NCBI RefSeq assembly: GCF_022271435.1
Contig: NZ_JAFIQY010000004.1
Location: forward strand, 310,001 to 374,000
Reading direction: 5' to 3'
Length of the DNA stretch: 64,000 nt
Origin: Streptomyces monomycini
Lineage (GTDB): Bacteria > Actinomycetota > Actinomycetes > Streptomycetales > Streptomycetaceae
The notes under the pieces were generated by a model. The model saw nothing but the letters and a program-made list of their open reading frames with translations, was not told the DNA's origin and did no database searches. Numbering within the stretch: the first letter of the stretch is position 1; each line of letters starts with the position of its first letter. This document shows, piece after piece, positions 10,391 to 19,225 of the stretch. A program made the position numbers and the translations under genes.

Positions 10391-11527
10391 ATGACCACCA
10401 CCCCACCGGAGATCCACCGCGGCCTGGCCGGTGTCGTCGTCGACACCACCGCCGTCTCCACCGTGATCGCCGAGACCAACTCCCTCACCTACCGCGGCTA
10501 CCCGGTGCAGGACCTCGCCGCGCACCGATCGTTCGAGGAGGTGGCGTACCTGCTCTGGTACGGCGACCTCCCCGACGCCGCGGAACTGCGCGCGTTCCAG
10601 GCCCGCGAACGGGCCCTGCGCCCCGTGGACCGCACCACCGCCGACCTGCTCGCCCGGCTCCCGGAGAGCTGCCACCCGATGGACGTGCTGCGCACCGCCG
10701 TCAGCTTCTTCGGCGCCGAGGACCCGGCCGAGGACGACGGCAGCACCGCCGCCCTCCGCGCCAAGTCCCTCTCCCTGCTGGCGAAGCTCCCGGTCGTGGT
10801 CGCCGCCGAACACCGCAGGCGGCGCGGCCTGGCCCCGCTGCGGCCCGACCCCGGGCTGGGTTTCGCGGCGAACTTCTTCCACATGTGTTCCGGGCGGGTC
10901 CCGGAGCCCGAGGTGGTCCGCTGCTTCGAGGTCTCGCTGATCCTGTACGCGGAACACAGCTTCAACGCCTCGACCTTCACCGCGCGCGTCGTCACCTCCA
11001 CCCTCTCCGACCTCTACAGTGCGGTGACCGCCGCCATCGGCGCCCTCAAGGGGCCGCTGCACGGCGGCGCCAACGAGGCGGTGATGCGCATGCTGACGGA
11101 GATCGGCACCCCGGAGCGCGCCGACGCATGGCTGGCGGCGGCCCTGGCGGACCGGCGCAAGATCATGGGGTTCGGACACCGCGTCTACCAGCACGGCGAC
11201 TCCCGCGTCCCGGTGATGCAGGAGGCCACCGACCGCCTCGTGGCCCTGAGCGGCACCCCCGAAGCCACCCGGCTGGCCGCGACGCACACGGCCCTGCGCG
11301 AGGCGGTACTGCGGCGCAAGGGCATCCACCCGAACCTGGACTACCCGGCGGGCCTCGCCTACCACCTGATGGGCTTCGACGCCCCCACCTTCACGCCGCT
11401 CTTCGTCATGAGCCGCATCACCGGCTGGACCGCCCACATCACCGAACAGCTCGCCCACAACGCGCTGATCCGGCCGCTGGGGGCGTACAACGGGCCGGGG
11501 CAGCGGGTGGTGCCGGGGGTGGCGTGA
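10391..11527 (+). CDS. prpC: 2-methylcitrate synthase (citrate synthase family)
   Basis: 378 residues. Citrate synthase-family motifs are present: KGPLHGGANEAV with the catalytic His, and MGFGHRVYQHGD; the final catalytic region is NLDYPAGLAYHLMG. PrpC condenses propionyl-CoA with oxaloacetate to 2-methylcitrate. The assignment as PrpC rather than citrate synthase rests on linkage to prpD and prpB and on the short bacterial-type length. GGAGG lies 6-7 bp before ATG 10391. A 123-bp spacer separates it from prpB, so it may also have its own promoter. No aconitase is present here, so the cycle must borrow one from elsewhere. Confidence 0.92.
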   Translation: MTTTPPEIHRGLAGVVVDTTAVSTVIAETNSLTYRGYPVQDLAAHRSFEEVAYLLWYGDLPDAAELRAFQARERALRPVDRTTADLLARLPESCHPMDVLRTAVSFFGAEDPAEDDGSTAALRAKSLSLLAKLPVVVAAEHRRRRGLAPLRPDPGLGFAANFFHMCSGRVPEPEVVRCFEVSLILYAEHSFNASTFTARVVTSTLSDLYSAVTAAIGALKGPLHGGANEAVMRMLTEIGTPERADAWLAAALADRRKIMGFGHRVYQHGDSRVPVMQEATDRLVALSGTPEATRLAATHTALREAVLRRKGIHPNLDYPAGLAYHLMGFDAPTFTPLFVMSRITGWTAHITEQLAHNALIRPLGAYNGPGQRVVPGVA

Positions 11528-11991
11528 GCCGGACGTGCGGTCGCCGAGGGCGGCGGGAGCACGGGAGTACATCGTGATCGTCGAGCGCCATGGCGGACAG
11601 TGGTGTCACATGGGCGGAAGCAGCGGCCCGGTGGCGGAAGCCGACGAGGCCGGCGTGCTCGGCGCCGGCGGGAACGGGGGGGCGCGCTCAGCCTCGCCCA
11701 CCGTCGTGACCCGCCGTACTCCGTCGGCGCTGCTCCCTGGATCGGCTGCGCGAAGGTCCACTTGGGACGGGAGGTCCGTCACCTTCTCGTCGGTGACCGC
11801 CGGATCGACGGGTGCGGACGGCGCACACTCGTCATCGCCTGGCGGTCCGCCCGCGCCGGGCTCCGTACCCTCGTCGTGGCTCTCGGACGCAACGGCGCGG
11901 AGCTCTCCCGTCTCGGCCTCGAAGACGTCCTGGACCCGCACACCTGGGCGCTGCTGAGAGAGGAACCGCAGGAGGACGGGTACCCCGGCGA
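11528..11991. other. Region between prpC and the acyl-CoA dehydrogenase; possible broken gene
   Basis: No convincing complete gene lies here. The plus-strand frame from about 11760 to 11990 has strongly GC-biased third positions and reads like protein (RTLVVALGRNGAELSRLGLE, then DVLDPHTWALLREE). It has no good start of its own and runs into the convergent gene before a stop at 12053-12055. An upstream plus-strand frame beginning near GTG 11574 (VIVERHGGQWCHMGG) could be its N-terminal part, with a G7 run at about 11680-11687 as the place where frames switch. This may be a frameshifted or decayed gene; the product is unknown. Confidence 0.3.
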
Positions 11992-13131
11992 TCACCCCTC
12001 CCGGAACAGCTCCCGCGCGATGACCGTCCGCTGGACCTCGGTGGCCCCCTCGTAGATGCGGGGTGCCCGCACCTCGCGGTAGAGGTGTTCCAGGAGGTGG
12101 CCGCGGCGCAGGGCGCGGGCGCCGTGGAGCTGGACGGCGGTGTCCACGGCGTGCTGGGCGGTCTCGGTGGCCAGGAGTTTGGCCATCGCGGAGCGCTTGG
12201 CGATGTCGGGGGCGCCGCTGTCGTACGCGGCCGCGGCCGCGTAGACCAGGAGGCGGGCGGCCTCGATACGGGTGGCCGTCTCGGCGAGCTGGTGGGATAC
12301 GGACTGGAGTTCTTTGAGCGGGCCGCCGAAGGCGGTGCGTTCCGCGGTGTGGGCGAGGGCGGCGTCCAGGGCGGCCTGCGCCATGCCCACCGCGAAGGCG
12401 CCGACGCTGGGACGGAAGAGGTTCAGGGTGCGCATCGCGACGCCGAAGCCGCGGTCCACCTCGCCCACCACGTCGTCGCGGCTGACCGGGACGCCGTCGA
12501 AGGTCAGGGTGCCGATCGGGTGCGGGCTGAGCATGTCCAGCGCGGTGCCGGACAGGCCGGGGCGGCCGGCCGGGACGAGGAAGGCGGTGATGCCGCGGGA
12601 GCCCGCGCCGCCGCCGGTGCGGGCGAAGACGGTCGCGAAGTCGGCCTCGGGCGCGTTGGAGATCCAGCACTTCTCGCCGGTGAGCCGCCAGCGGCCGGCG
12701 CTCGGCGGGCCGTCCGGCTCGGCGGCCAGGGTGAGCGCGGCGGCGTCGGAGCCCGCGGCCGGCTCGCTCAGCGCGAAGGCGGCCACCGCGCGGCCCGCGA
12801 CCACCTCGGGCAGCCAGCGGTCCCGCTGGGCGGCCGTTCCGGACTGCACGACCGGGTACGTGCCCAGGCCCTGGAGTGCGAGCGCGGTCTCGGCCTCGGT
12901 CGACTCCTGGGCCAGCGACTCGCGCAGCAGGCACAGGTCGAGGGCGCGTACCGGACCCTCGGCGGGTAACACGCGGCGCAGCAGGCCGAGTTCGCCGAGG
13001 GCGGCCACCAGGGGACGGTTGACGCGGCCGGGTTCGCCGCGTTCCGCCAGCGGGCGCAGCCGCCCGGCGGCGAGGGCGCGCAGTTCGGCGCACCACTTCC
13101 GGTCCTCCGGTTCCAGCGCGAATGCGGTCAC
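11992..13131 (-). CDS. Acyl-CoA dehydrogenase family protein
   Basis: 379 residues with the acyl-CoA dehydrogenase fold. AFALSEPAAGSDAAAL is the flavin-binding stretch, TGEKCWISNAPEADF follows, and the end carries RIYEGATEVQRTV with the catalytic Glu at about residue 361. It is divergent from an aryl-CoA ligase gene with a PaaX regulator. A shared promoter region and regulation suggest it acts on an acyl-CoA made in the same aromatic-acid pathway. The exact substrate cannot be told. The upstream 318-bp divergent region holds the motif shared with the second catabolic block. Confidence 0.86.
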   Translation of the reverse strand: MTAFALEPEDRKWCAELRALAAGRLRPLAERGEPGRVNRPLVAALGELGLLRRVLPAEGPVRALDLCLLRESLAQESTEAETALALQGLGTYPVVQSGTAAQRDRWLPEVVAGRAVAAFALSEPAAGSDAAALTLAAEPDGPPSAGRWRLTGEKCWISNAPEADFATVFARTGGGAGSRGITAFLVPAGRPGLSGTALDMLSPHPIGTLTFDGVPVSRDDVVGEVDRGFGVAMRTLNLFRPSVGAFAVGMAQAALDAALAHTAERTAFGGPLKELQSVSHQLAETATRIEAARLLVYAAAAAYDSGAPDIAKRSAMAKLLATETAQHAVDTAVQLHGARALRRGHLLEHLYREVRAPRIYEGATEVQRTVIARELFREG

Positions 13132-13449
13132 GGGCGGCTCCCTCGTCTCGGGCCCGGAGTGTGGCCGGGCGGGTCGCTCGGGGCGGTGCGGTACGGAGTG
13201 CTGCGGGGTGCTGTGGCGCGGCGTGCTGAGAGGCGCTGTGGTGCTGCGGCGCCGGTGAACGGTGCGGTACCGCCCGCGCCGCCGGGCCGTATCGCGCTCT
13301 GTTGACTGTCGTCACCGACACGTTACGCTGACGGCGGGCCGGCACGGCAGTACCCGGACGGTTTCCTCCGCACGCCACGGCCGGGTGCCGGGCAGGTCCG
13401 AGCAAGGTTCCGAGCGTCCCCGCCGTCGTCCGCAAGGGGGCATCCCGGC
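13132..13449. promoter_or_regulatory. Divergent promoter region with putative PaaX-linked motif
   Basis: This gap separates the acyl-CoA dehydrogenase (minus) from the CoA ligase (plus). TTGACT (13302-13307) and TACGCT (13324-13329) are spaced 16 bp apart and form a housekeeping-type promoter for the ligase. The 13-mer TGACTGTCGTCAC (13303-13315) overlaps the -35. It recurs exactly at 25890-25902, upstream of the enoyl-CoA hydratase/monooxygenase block. Confidence 0.55.
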
Positions 13450-15105
13450 ATGGACCTGACGCCTTCGGCACACCTCGACACCTTCACCCGCGACCACCTC
13501 CCGCCGTCCGATCAGTGGCCGCGCCTCACGGACCTCGGGTATCCCGGGCGGCTCAACTGCGGCGCCGAACTGCTCGACGCCACGATCGAGCGGCTGGGCA
13601 CCGGCCGCCCGGCCTTCCGGGACGCGTCCGGCACGGTCTGGACGTACGGGGAACTGCGCGAGCGGGTGGACCGCATCGCGCACGCCCTCACCGACGACCT
13701 CGGTGTGCTGCCCGGCCACCGGGTCCTGCTGCGCGGCCCCACCACGCCCCTGCTGGCCGCCTGCTGGCTGGCGGTGATGAAGGCGGGCGCGGTGGCCGTG
13801 ACCGTGCTGGCCGCCCAGCGCCCGCACGAGTTGGCGACGATCTGCGGCCTGGCCCGGGTGCGGCACGCGCTGTGCGACGTACGGGTGGTCGGGGACCTGG
13901 CGGCGGCCGGTGTGCCGGGGCTGCGGATCACCCCGTACGGCGGGGATGGCCCCGAGGACCTGCTGCGGCTCGCCGCGCGGCATCCGGGCCCGTACGAAGC
14001 GGTGCCGACCGCGGCCGACGATGTCGCGCTGATCGCGTTCACCTCGGGCACCACCGGGCGGCCCAAGGGCTGCATGCACTTCCACCGCGACGTGCTGGCC
14101 ATCGCCGACACCTTCTCCGCGCAGGTGCTGCGGCCCACCCCGGACGACGTGTTCGCGGGCAGCCCGCCGCTCGGCTTCACCTTCGGGCTCGGCGGGCTGG
14201 TGATCTTCCCGCTGCGGGCCGGCGCGTCGGCGTACCTGGCCGACTGGGGCGGCCCGGAGCAACTGCTGCGCGACATCGCGCGGCACCGCGTGTCCGTGCT
14301 GTTCACCGCGCCGACCGCCTACCGGGTCATGCTCACGAAGCTGCCCGGGTACGACCTCTCCTCGCTGCGCCGCTGCGTGTCGGCGGGCGAGAACCTGCCC
14401 GCCGCGACATGGCGGGCGTGGGAGAAGGCGACCGGGCTGCGCATCATCAACGGCATCGGCGCGACGGAGCTGCTGCACATCTTCATATCCGCCGCCGACG
14501 AGCAGGTACGGCCGGGCACGACAGGACTGCCGGTGCCCGGGTTCGAGGCGCGGGTGGTCGACGCGGACGGCCGGCCGGTGCCGGACGGGACGCCGGGGCT
14601 GCTCGCGGTGCGCGGCCCGACGGGCTGCCGCTATCTGGCGGACGCACGGCAGCGGGAGTACGTACGCGACGGCTGGAACCTGACCGGCGACACCTACGTC
14701 CGGGACGCGGACGGCTACTTCAGCTACGTGGCACGGGCGGACGACATGATCATCTCGGCCGGGTACAACATCGCCGGCCCCGAGGTCGAGGACGCCCTGC
14801 TGCGCCACCCCGACGTCGCCGAGGCGGCGGTCGTCGGACGGGCCGACGCGGAGCGCGGCCAGATCGTGGTGGCCCACCTCGTGCTGCGTACGGGGGTGCC
14901 GCGCGGGGCGGAGACGGTGGCGGTGCTGCGCGCGTTCACCAAGGAGGCGATAGCGCCGTACAAATGCCCGCGTGAGATCGTCTTTCACGACGCGCTGCCC
15001 CGGACGCCGACGGGCAAGCTCCAGCGCTTCCGGTTGCGCGGGGGCGGAGGCGGGGGCCCGGGGGCCGCGGACCGGAGCACGACGAGGCGGGAAACGATGA
15101 CGTGA
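13450..15105 (+). CDS. Aryl-CoA ligase (2-aminobenzoate/benzoate/salicylate-CoA ligase type)
   Basis: 551 residues of the ANL adenylate-forming superfamily. The ATP loop TSGTTGRPKGCMH is near residue 198. The aromatic-binding neighbourhood includes PPLGFTFGLGGLV and NGIGATELLHIF; the C-terminal swivel domain carries DDMIISAGYNIAGPE and the catalytic lysine of PRTPTGKLQR. The pattern, especially the ATELLHIF stretch, fits the benzoate/2-aminobenzoate-CoA ligase subgroup. Together with the fused monooxygenase/reductase at 22681 it suggests activation of anthranilate or salicylate to the CoA ester. The substrate is inferred, not proven. It overlaps the PaaX gene by four bases. Confidence 0.83.
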   Translation: MDLTPSAHLDTFTRDHLPPSDQWPRLTDLGYPGRLNCGAELLDATIERLGTGRPAFRDASGTVWTYGELRERVDRIAHALTDDLGVLPGHRVLLRGPTTPLLAACWLAVMKAGAVAVTVLAAQRPHELATICGLARVRHALCDVRVVGDLAAAGVPGLRITPYGGDGPEDLLRLAARHPGPYEAVPTAADDVALIAFTSGTTGRPKGCMHFHRDVLAIADTFSAQVLRPTPDDVFAGSPPLGFTFGLGGLVIFPLRAGASAYLADWGGPEQLLRDIARHRVSVLFTAPTAYRVMLTKLPGYDLSSLRRCVSAGENLPAATWRAWEKATGLRIINGIGATELLHIFISAADEQVRPGTTGLPVPGFEARVVDADGRPVPDGTPGLLAVRGPTGCRYLADARQREYVRDGWNLTGDTYVRDADGYFSYVARADDMIISAGYNIAGPEVEDALLRHPDVAEAAVVGRADAERGQIVVAHLVLRTGVPRGAETVAVLRAFTKEAIAPYKCPREIVFHDALPRTPTGKLQRFRLRGGGGGGPGAADRSTTRRETMT

Positions 15106-16037
15106 GCGACCAGTACACGCAGGGCACGCCGGGCTCCCTGATCGTCACCTTCTACGGTGCGTACGGGCGCGGACGGACGGACGCCCCGGACAGTCCGGGC
15201 GGCCTGAAGGCCGCGGACCGCGCGGACGGCCCGGACGGCGGGGACCACGCGGACGGCCCGGACGGCCCGGTGCCGGTCGCCGCGCTGATCAGGCTGCTCG
15301 GAGTGCTCGGCGTCGACCCGCCGTCGGTGCGCTCGGCGGTCTCCCGGCTCAAGCGCCGCGGGCTGCTGGTCGCCGCCCGTACGGAGTCGGGAGCCGCCGC
15401 GTACGGCCTCTCGGACGCGGCGCACCAGCTCCTGGACGACGGTGACCGGCGGATCTACGGCCGGCCGTCCCCCGCGCCGTCGGACGGCTGGGTGCTGGCC
15501 GTCTTCTCGGTGCCCGAACAGGAACGGCACAAGCGGCACTTGCTGCGCTCGCGGCTGGCCAGGCTCGGTTTCGGCACGGCTGCGCCGGGGGTGTGGATCG
15601 CGCCCTCCCATCTGTACGACGAGACCCGGCACACCCTGGACCGGCTGCGCCTCTCCCCGTACGTCGACCTGTTCACGGGCGCCCACGCGGGCTTCGAACC
15701 GACCGCCGACGCGGTGGCGCGCTGGTGGGACCTGGAGTCGCTGGCCGGACGGCACCGCGCGTTCCTGGCGGCCCACGAGCCGGTGCTGCGCCACTGGTCG
15801 GGCCGCCGCCCCGGCCGGCCCGAGGCGGCGTACCGCGACTACCTCTACGCGCTCGACGCCTGGCGCCGCCTCCCGTACGCGGACCCCGGCCTGCCCTCTC
15901 CCCTCCTGCCCGGGGACTGGCCGGGCGGCCACGCTGCGGACGTCTTCGGCCAGTTGCACACACGGCTACGGGCGGCGGGCGCCCGGTTCGTGCGGACGGC
16001 GCTCGACGGGCCGGGCCGGGCGGCGGCCACCGCCTGA
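15102..16037 (+). CDS. PaaX-family transcriptional regulator
   Basis: 311 residues. The N-terminal winged helix (IVTFYGAYGR, then VSRLKRRGLL) is followed by the PaaX middle domain (DGWVLAVFSVPEQERHKRHLLRSRL) and the PaaX C-terminal domain. Relatives repress aromatic-acid genes and are released by aryl-CoA thioesters. GTG 15102 overlaps the ligase stop as GTGA, so it is co-made with the enzyme whose product it probably senses. Odd feature: inside the winged-helix region lies an insert of A-D-G-P-D-G repeats (about residues 27-58) not expected in PaaX. The 13-bp motif at 13303 and 25890 is a candidate operator. Confidence 0.87.
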   Translation: MSDQYTQGTPGSLIVTFYGAYGRGRTDAPDSPGGLKAADRADGPDGGDHADGPDGPVPVAALIRLLGVLGVDPPSVRSAVSRLKRRGLLVAARTESGAAAYGLSDAAHQLLDDGDRRIYGRPSPAPSDGWVLAVFSVPEQERHKRHLLRSRLARLGFGTAAPGVWIAPSHLYDETRHTLDRLRLSPYVDLFTGAHAGFEPTADAVARWWDLESLAGRHRAFLAAHEPVLRHWSGRRPGRPEAAYRDYLYALDAWRRLPYADPGLPSPLLPGDWPGGHAADVFGQLHTRLRAAGARFVRTALDGPGRAAATA

Positions 16038-16050
16038 CGCCCGCGCGCGG

Positions 16051-16815
16051 TCAGCGTCTCCGCTGCTGGGAAGCGGTGGCGGCCATCGGACGCGGCCGGG
16101 CGGCCGCGATGGTGGAGACGACCTCCTTGAAGGAGCCGCACATACGGGTGCCGGCCACCGCGGCCAACTCGCCGAAGCTGCCCACCCCGTAGGTGACCGC
16201 GACCGGTTCCATACGGGCCGTCACCGCCATCCGCATGTCGCTGACCGTGTCACCCACGTACGCGCTCTCCCATGGCGCCACCCCCAGGTCGGCGGCGGCC
16301 CGCAGCACCATTTCCGGGTGCGGCTTGCCGCGCCGGACCATCTCCTGGCTGATGACGGGGCCCAGCAGGTCCCGGATGCCCAGCACGTCCAGCAGGGCCT
16401 CCGCGCCGCGGGTTCCCTTCGAGGTCGCCACGGCCAGCTCGATGCCGTGCGCGCGCAGCGCGGACAGCCCGGCGGCCACGCCGGGGAAGAGTAACCGCGG
16501 CCCCTCGCGCAGCACTTCGCACGCGAACAGCTCGCGGTAGCGGCCGATGGCGGCCGCCACCGCGTCGTGGTCCTCCGGCATGCCCAGCAGCTTGCCGAAG
16601 GCCGGCCCCGGCGGCTTGCCGATCGCGGCGGCGGCCTGCCGGGGCGTGACCGAACGGCCCTGTTCGGAGGCGACCTTGACCAGCAGCCTGCTGATCGCCG
16701 GCACAGTGTTGGCGAGGGTTCCGTCGAGATCGAAGACGGCGGCCCTGATGGTCTCGCCGACCGCGGCCCGCGCGGCGCCCCGGGGACGTGGCACGGCTCC
16801 CGCTGAATCACGCAT
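16051..16815 (-). CDS. HAD-family phosphatase (phosphoglycolate phosphatase-like)
   Basis: 254 residues with all four HAD motifs: VFDLDGTLANT, ATSKGTRG, the Lys of GKPHPEMV, and YVGDTVSDM. A C1-type helical cap lies between motifs I and II. The start is ATG 16815. It is divergent from an ArpA-like receptor and belongs by position to the gamma-butyrolactone locus. There a phosphatase is needed to remove the phosphate left from dihydroxyacetone phosphate, and phosphatase genes are known in some such clusters (for example SrrP of Streptomyces rochei). That role is inference; a generic sugar-phosphate phosphatase remains possible. Confidence 0.82.
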   Translation of the reverse strand: MRDSAGAVPRPRGAARAAVGETIRAAVFDLDGTLANTVPAISRLLVKVASEQGRSVTPRQAAAAIGKPPGPAFGKLLGMPEDHDAVAAAIGRYRELFACEVLREGPRLLFPGVAAGLSALRAHGIELAVATSKGTRGAEALLDVLGIRDLLGPVISQEMVRRGKPHPEMVLRAAADLGVAPWESAYVGDTVSDMRMAVTARMEPVAVTYGVGSFGELAAVAGTRMCGSFKEVVSTIAAARPRPMAATASQQRRR

Positions 16816-17281
16816 TGCTCGACACCTTCCGATTTCCTGTGAGCTTTGTGCATCTGTGGGTCCGGTCGCCGTTCGTGACGACGGCGCCGGACGCGGGAAG
16901 ACGTGCCGACGGCGCCCACCCGGCAAGCGGCGGACGCGCCGGCGCACACCGGTGTCCAGGAGTGGCGTGCCCGCCCCGGAGCGGACGTGCTCCGGGAGAG
17001 CCCCTCCCCTGCCTCGCCTCCGCCAGATTTAAAAACCGTCTGCGCTGTTTGTCAATGCACCCTGCGTCGCCTCCTGCACGCAGAGCCACCGTCCCATGTC
17101 GCCGCGGGGGCACCGGAACTGAGGGCGGGTGACACAAACAGCAAACACGTTCGCACCACCAGCATCAGAAGATCACTGGAATAACAGCAGTCACTCCCTA
17201 GGGCAGTTTCCGAACCGCATGGTTGGTTTAGTATGTAGAATGCGGTGCGCTCACAGCCGGACTAGAGACAGGACGGACACT
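16816..17281. promoter_or_regulatory. Divergent control region, HAD phosphatase / ArpA-like receptor 1
   Basis: This 466-bp stretch has no convincing gene. It is less GC-rich than its surroundings towards the right, with AT-rich islands near 17028-17060 and 17180-17240. The clearest element is the gamma-butyrolactone-receptor-type palindrome at 17213-17224, listed separately. An ACAAAC/GGTTT-like pair at about 17033-17053 is a weaker second candidate. Confidence 0.5.
17213..17224. promoter_or_regulatory. ARE-like operator for gamma-butyrolactone receptor
   Basis: AACC-GCAT-GGTT is a perfect 4+4+4 inverted repeat, about 60 bp upstream of receptor 1. It is flanked by a wider repeat CCGCAT (17215-17220) and ATGCGG (17240-17245). 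The core ACCGCATGGT also occurs at 19107-19116, and the same arm and spacer design occurs at 19985-20002 before the afsA homologue. This fits the autoregulatory elements bound by ArpA-type receptors. Confidence 0.65.
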
Positions 17282-17893
17282 GTGCCGACGCAGCATCGAG
17301 CGATACAAAGCCGCCAGGCTCTCCTCCGATCGGCCGCCGAGGCCTTCACCGAGAAGGGCGTGCCCGCCTCGGGCATGGTCGACATCAGCCGACGCGCCCG
17401 GCTGAGCAAAGGAGCCCTCTACTTCCACTTCGCGTCCAAGGAAGACCTCACCTTCGCGGTACGGGACGAGGCCCTCGGCGCCCTGCGGATCCTGGAGGAC
17501 GAACTGGCCCGCGCCCCGCACCCGGCCCCCGCCGCCGTACGGGACTTCGCCATCGGGCTGCTCGGCCGGGTGGACACCGACGTCGTCGTACGGGCCGGAC
17601 TCCAGCTGCGCCCGGAAACCGCGCCGGGCATCGCCGAACCGGCACTCCAACAGCGATGGTTCGCCCTCTTTCTGGAGAAGATCACGGCCGACCAGGCAGC
17701 CGGGAAGCTGCCCCCCGGCGACGACCCGCGGCGCTCCGCACGGCTGCTCACCGCACTCGTCGTCGGCCTGCTGCACCTGGGACAGGAAGACCGTACCTGG
17801 TGGGAGAAGGACGTCGTCACGGACCTGTGGGCATCGTTACTGCCCAGCGGGGCGGACACGGCGGCCGGGCCCGTACCGGAACCGGCCCACTGA
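17282..17893 (+). CDS. TetR-family gamma-butyrolactone receptor homologue (ArpA-like) 1
   Basis: 203 residues from GTG 17282. The N-terminal TetR helix-turn-helix reads ASGMVDISRRARLSKGALYFHFASKEDL, close to the ArpA/ScbR recognition helix region. The C-terminal ligand domain includes VVRAGLQLRPETAPG. Its twin at 19226 shares GALYFHFASK. Position beside an AfsA homologue and ARE-like palindromes supports a role as receptor or pseudo-receptor. It probably represses itself through the 17213 site. Which of the two binds the native butyrolactone cannot be told. Confidence 0.82.
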   Translation: MPTQHRAIQSRQALLRSAAEAFTEKGVPASGMVDISRRARLSKGALYFHFASKEDLTFAVRDEALGALRILEDELARAPHPAPAAVRDFAIGLLGRVDTDVVVRAGLQLRPETAPGIAEPALQQRWFALFLEKITADQAAGKLPPGDDPRRSARLLTALVVGLLHLGQEDRTWWEKDVVTDLWASLLPSGADTAAGPVPEPAH

Positions 17894-17934
17894 CCACCCC
17901 GCGGCGGCTCACCACCCGGCCGCCACCGGCCCGT

Positions 17935-19035
17935 TCACACCTCGACCAGCACCGCGCCCGTATGACAGCCCCGCGTCAGTTCGCGCAGGGCTCGCGGTGC
18001 CTGGTCGAGACCCCGCACCCGGGTGTGGGCGAAGACCAGGGAGCCGTCCCGCAGTCCGCGCCCGAACTCCGCCGTCCACTCCTGGACCGCACCGGGGTGG
18101 TCGACCATCGAGAAGCCCCGCATCGTGACCCGGCGCGTCACCAGGAGCACGGAGTCCACCTCGACCGGCGCCGCCATGCCCACGCCACCGCCCAACTGCC
18201 CGGAGAGCGCGCCCACCAGCGCGAACCGCGCGCCCGTACGGGCCACGGCGAGCGCCGCGCGCAACTGTTCACCGCCGACGAGATCCAGCAGGACGTCGAT
18301 GCCCTCCGGCGCCGCCCGGCGCAGCTGCTCCTCGACCGGGCCCGCGCCGCGGAGCACCACGTCGTCGTAGCCGAGCGTCTGCCTCAAGTACGGGACCTTG
18401 TGCGCGGATCCCGTGCTCCCGATGACGCGGACAGCGCCCAGCCGCTTGGCCAACAGCCCCGCCATGCTCCCGACGCCGCCCGCCGCCCCCGTCACGAACA
18501 CGGTGTCGCCGGAGCCGACCTGCGCGGCACGGGTCAACGCGGTCCAGGCGGCCGCGCCCTGTGACAGATGCGCGGCGGGATCGGGCAGCTCGCCCGGCTC
18601 GACGCGCCGGGCCCGGCCCTCCTCCACCGCCGCGAACTCCCGCCAGCCGTACGGGTGCACCACCAGGTCGCCGGGCGCGAACCCGCCGCCGGAGGCCCGT
18701 ACGACCTCGCCCAGCGCCGATCCCCACAGCGCCTGCCCCGGCACGAAGGACGGCATCGGCAGCTCGGCGTCGGTCATCATCGTGCTCATGGCCGCCGTCA
18801 CCGCCATGATCCGGTTGCGTACGAGCAGCCGGCCCGGGCCCGCGGTGGGCACCGGCGCCTCGGCGAGCGTGAAGTGCTCCGGCCCGAGGGTCCCTCGAAG
18901 GCGGGCGGCGAGCCGGATCTCCCGGTGGGTGGCGGGGACTTCCGGGACCGAGGAGGCGGACGGGGCTAAGCCGGCGGACGGGGCCGGGGGTACGGAAGGG
19001 GCGGGCGGTTCGGGTACGGCGTTCGATGCGGTCAC
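17935..19035 (-). CDS. MDR-family NADP-dependent enone reductase (candidate butenolide reductase)
   Basis: 366 residues of the medium-chain dehydrogenase/reductase superfamily, LTB4-dehydrogenase/quinone-reductase type. FVTGAAGGVGSMAGLLAKRLG is the nucleotide-binding segment, and no structural zinc cysteines are seen. GTG 19035 has AGGAG upstream. The first about 38 residues are a Pro/Ala/Ser-rich extension. It lies between the two receptor genes, with an ARE-like site in its promoter. Gamma-butyrolactone synthesis needs reduction of a butenolide double bond or a keto group, chemistry this family can do. The specific step is inferred; bulk quinone reduction is the alternative. Confidence 0.72.
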   Translation of the reverse strand: MTASNAVPEPPAPSVPPAPSAGLAPSASSVPEVPATHREIRLAARLRGTLGPEHFTLAEAPVPTAGPGRLLVRNRIMAVTAAMSTMMTDAELPMPSFVPGQALWGSALGEVVRASGGGFAPGDLVVHPYGWREFAAVEEGRARRVEPGELPDPAAHLSQGAAAWTALTRAAQVGSGDTVFVTGAAGGVGSMAGLLAKRLGAVRVIGSTGSAHKVPYLRQTLGYDDVVLRGAGPVEEQLRRAAPEGIDVLLDLVGGEQLRAALAVARTGARFALVGALSGQLGGGVGMAAPVEVDSVLLVTRRVTMRGFSMVDHPGAVQEWTAEFGRGLRDGSLVFAHTRVRGLDQAPRALRELTRGCHTGAVLVEV

Positions 19036-19104
19036 GGCGGACTCCTGCGAGATGGGCGGCTTCCGGCGGGCTCTGGCGAGGTAACCGCCGGCCCGCCCGT
19101 TTCA

Positions 19105-19119
19105 ATACCGCATGGTTGG
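19105..19119. promoter_or_regulatory. ARE-like operator between reductase and receptor 2
   Basis: ATACCGCATGGTTGG contains the core ACC-GCAT-GGT (19107-19116), identical to the site before receptor 1. It sits between two divergent genes (starts 19035 minus and 19226 plus) and could control both. Confidence 0.6.
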
Positions 19120-19225
19120 CTTTTTTAACGTGCCGAAAATACACTGACGGACCGGACTCGTAAGGTTGCCCCCAAGCACGGCACCCCCCTCGAAGAGCAC
19201 GCGAAAAGCATACGGAGGACGATCG

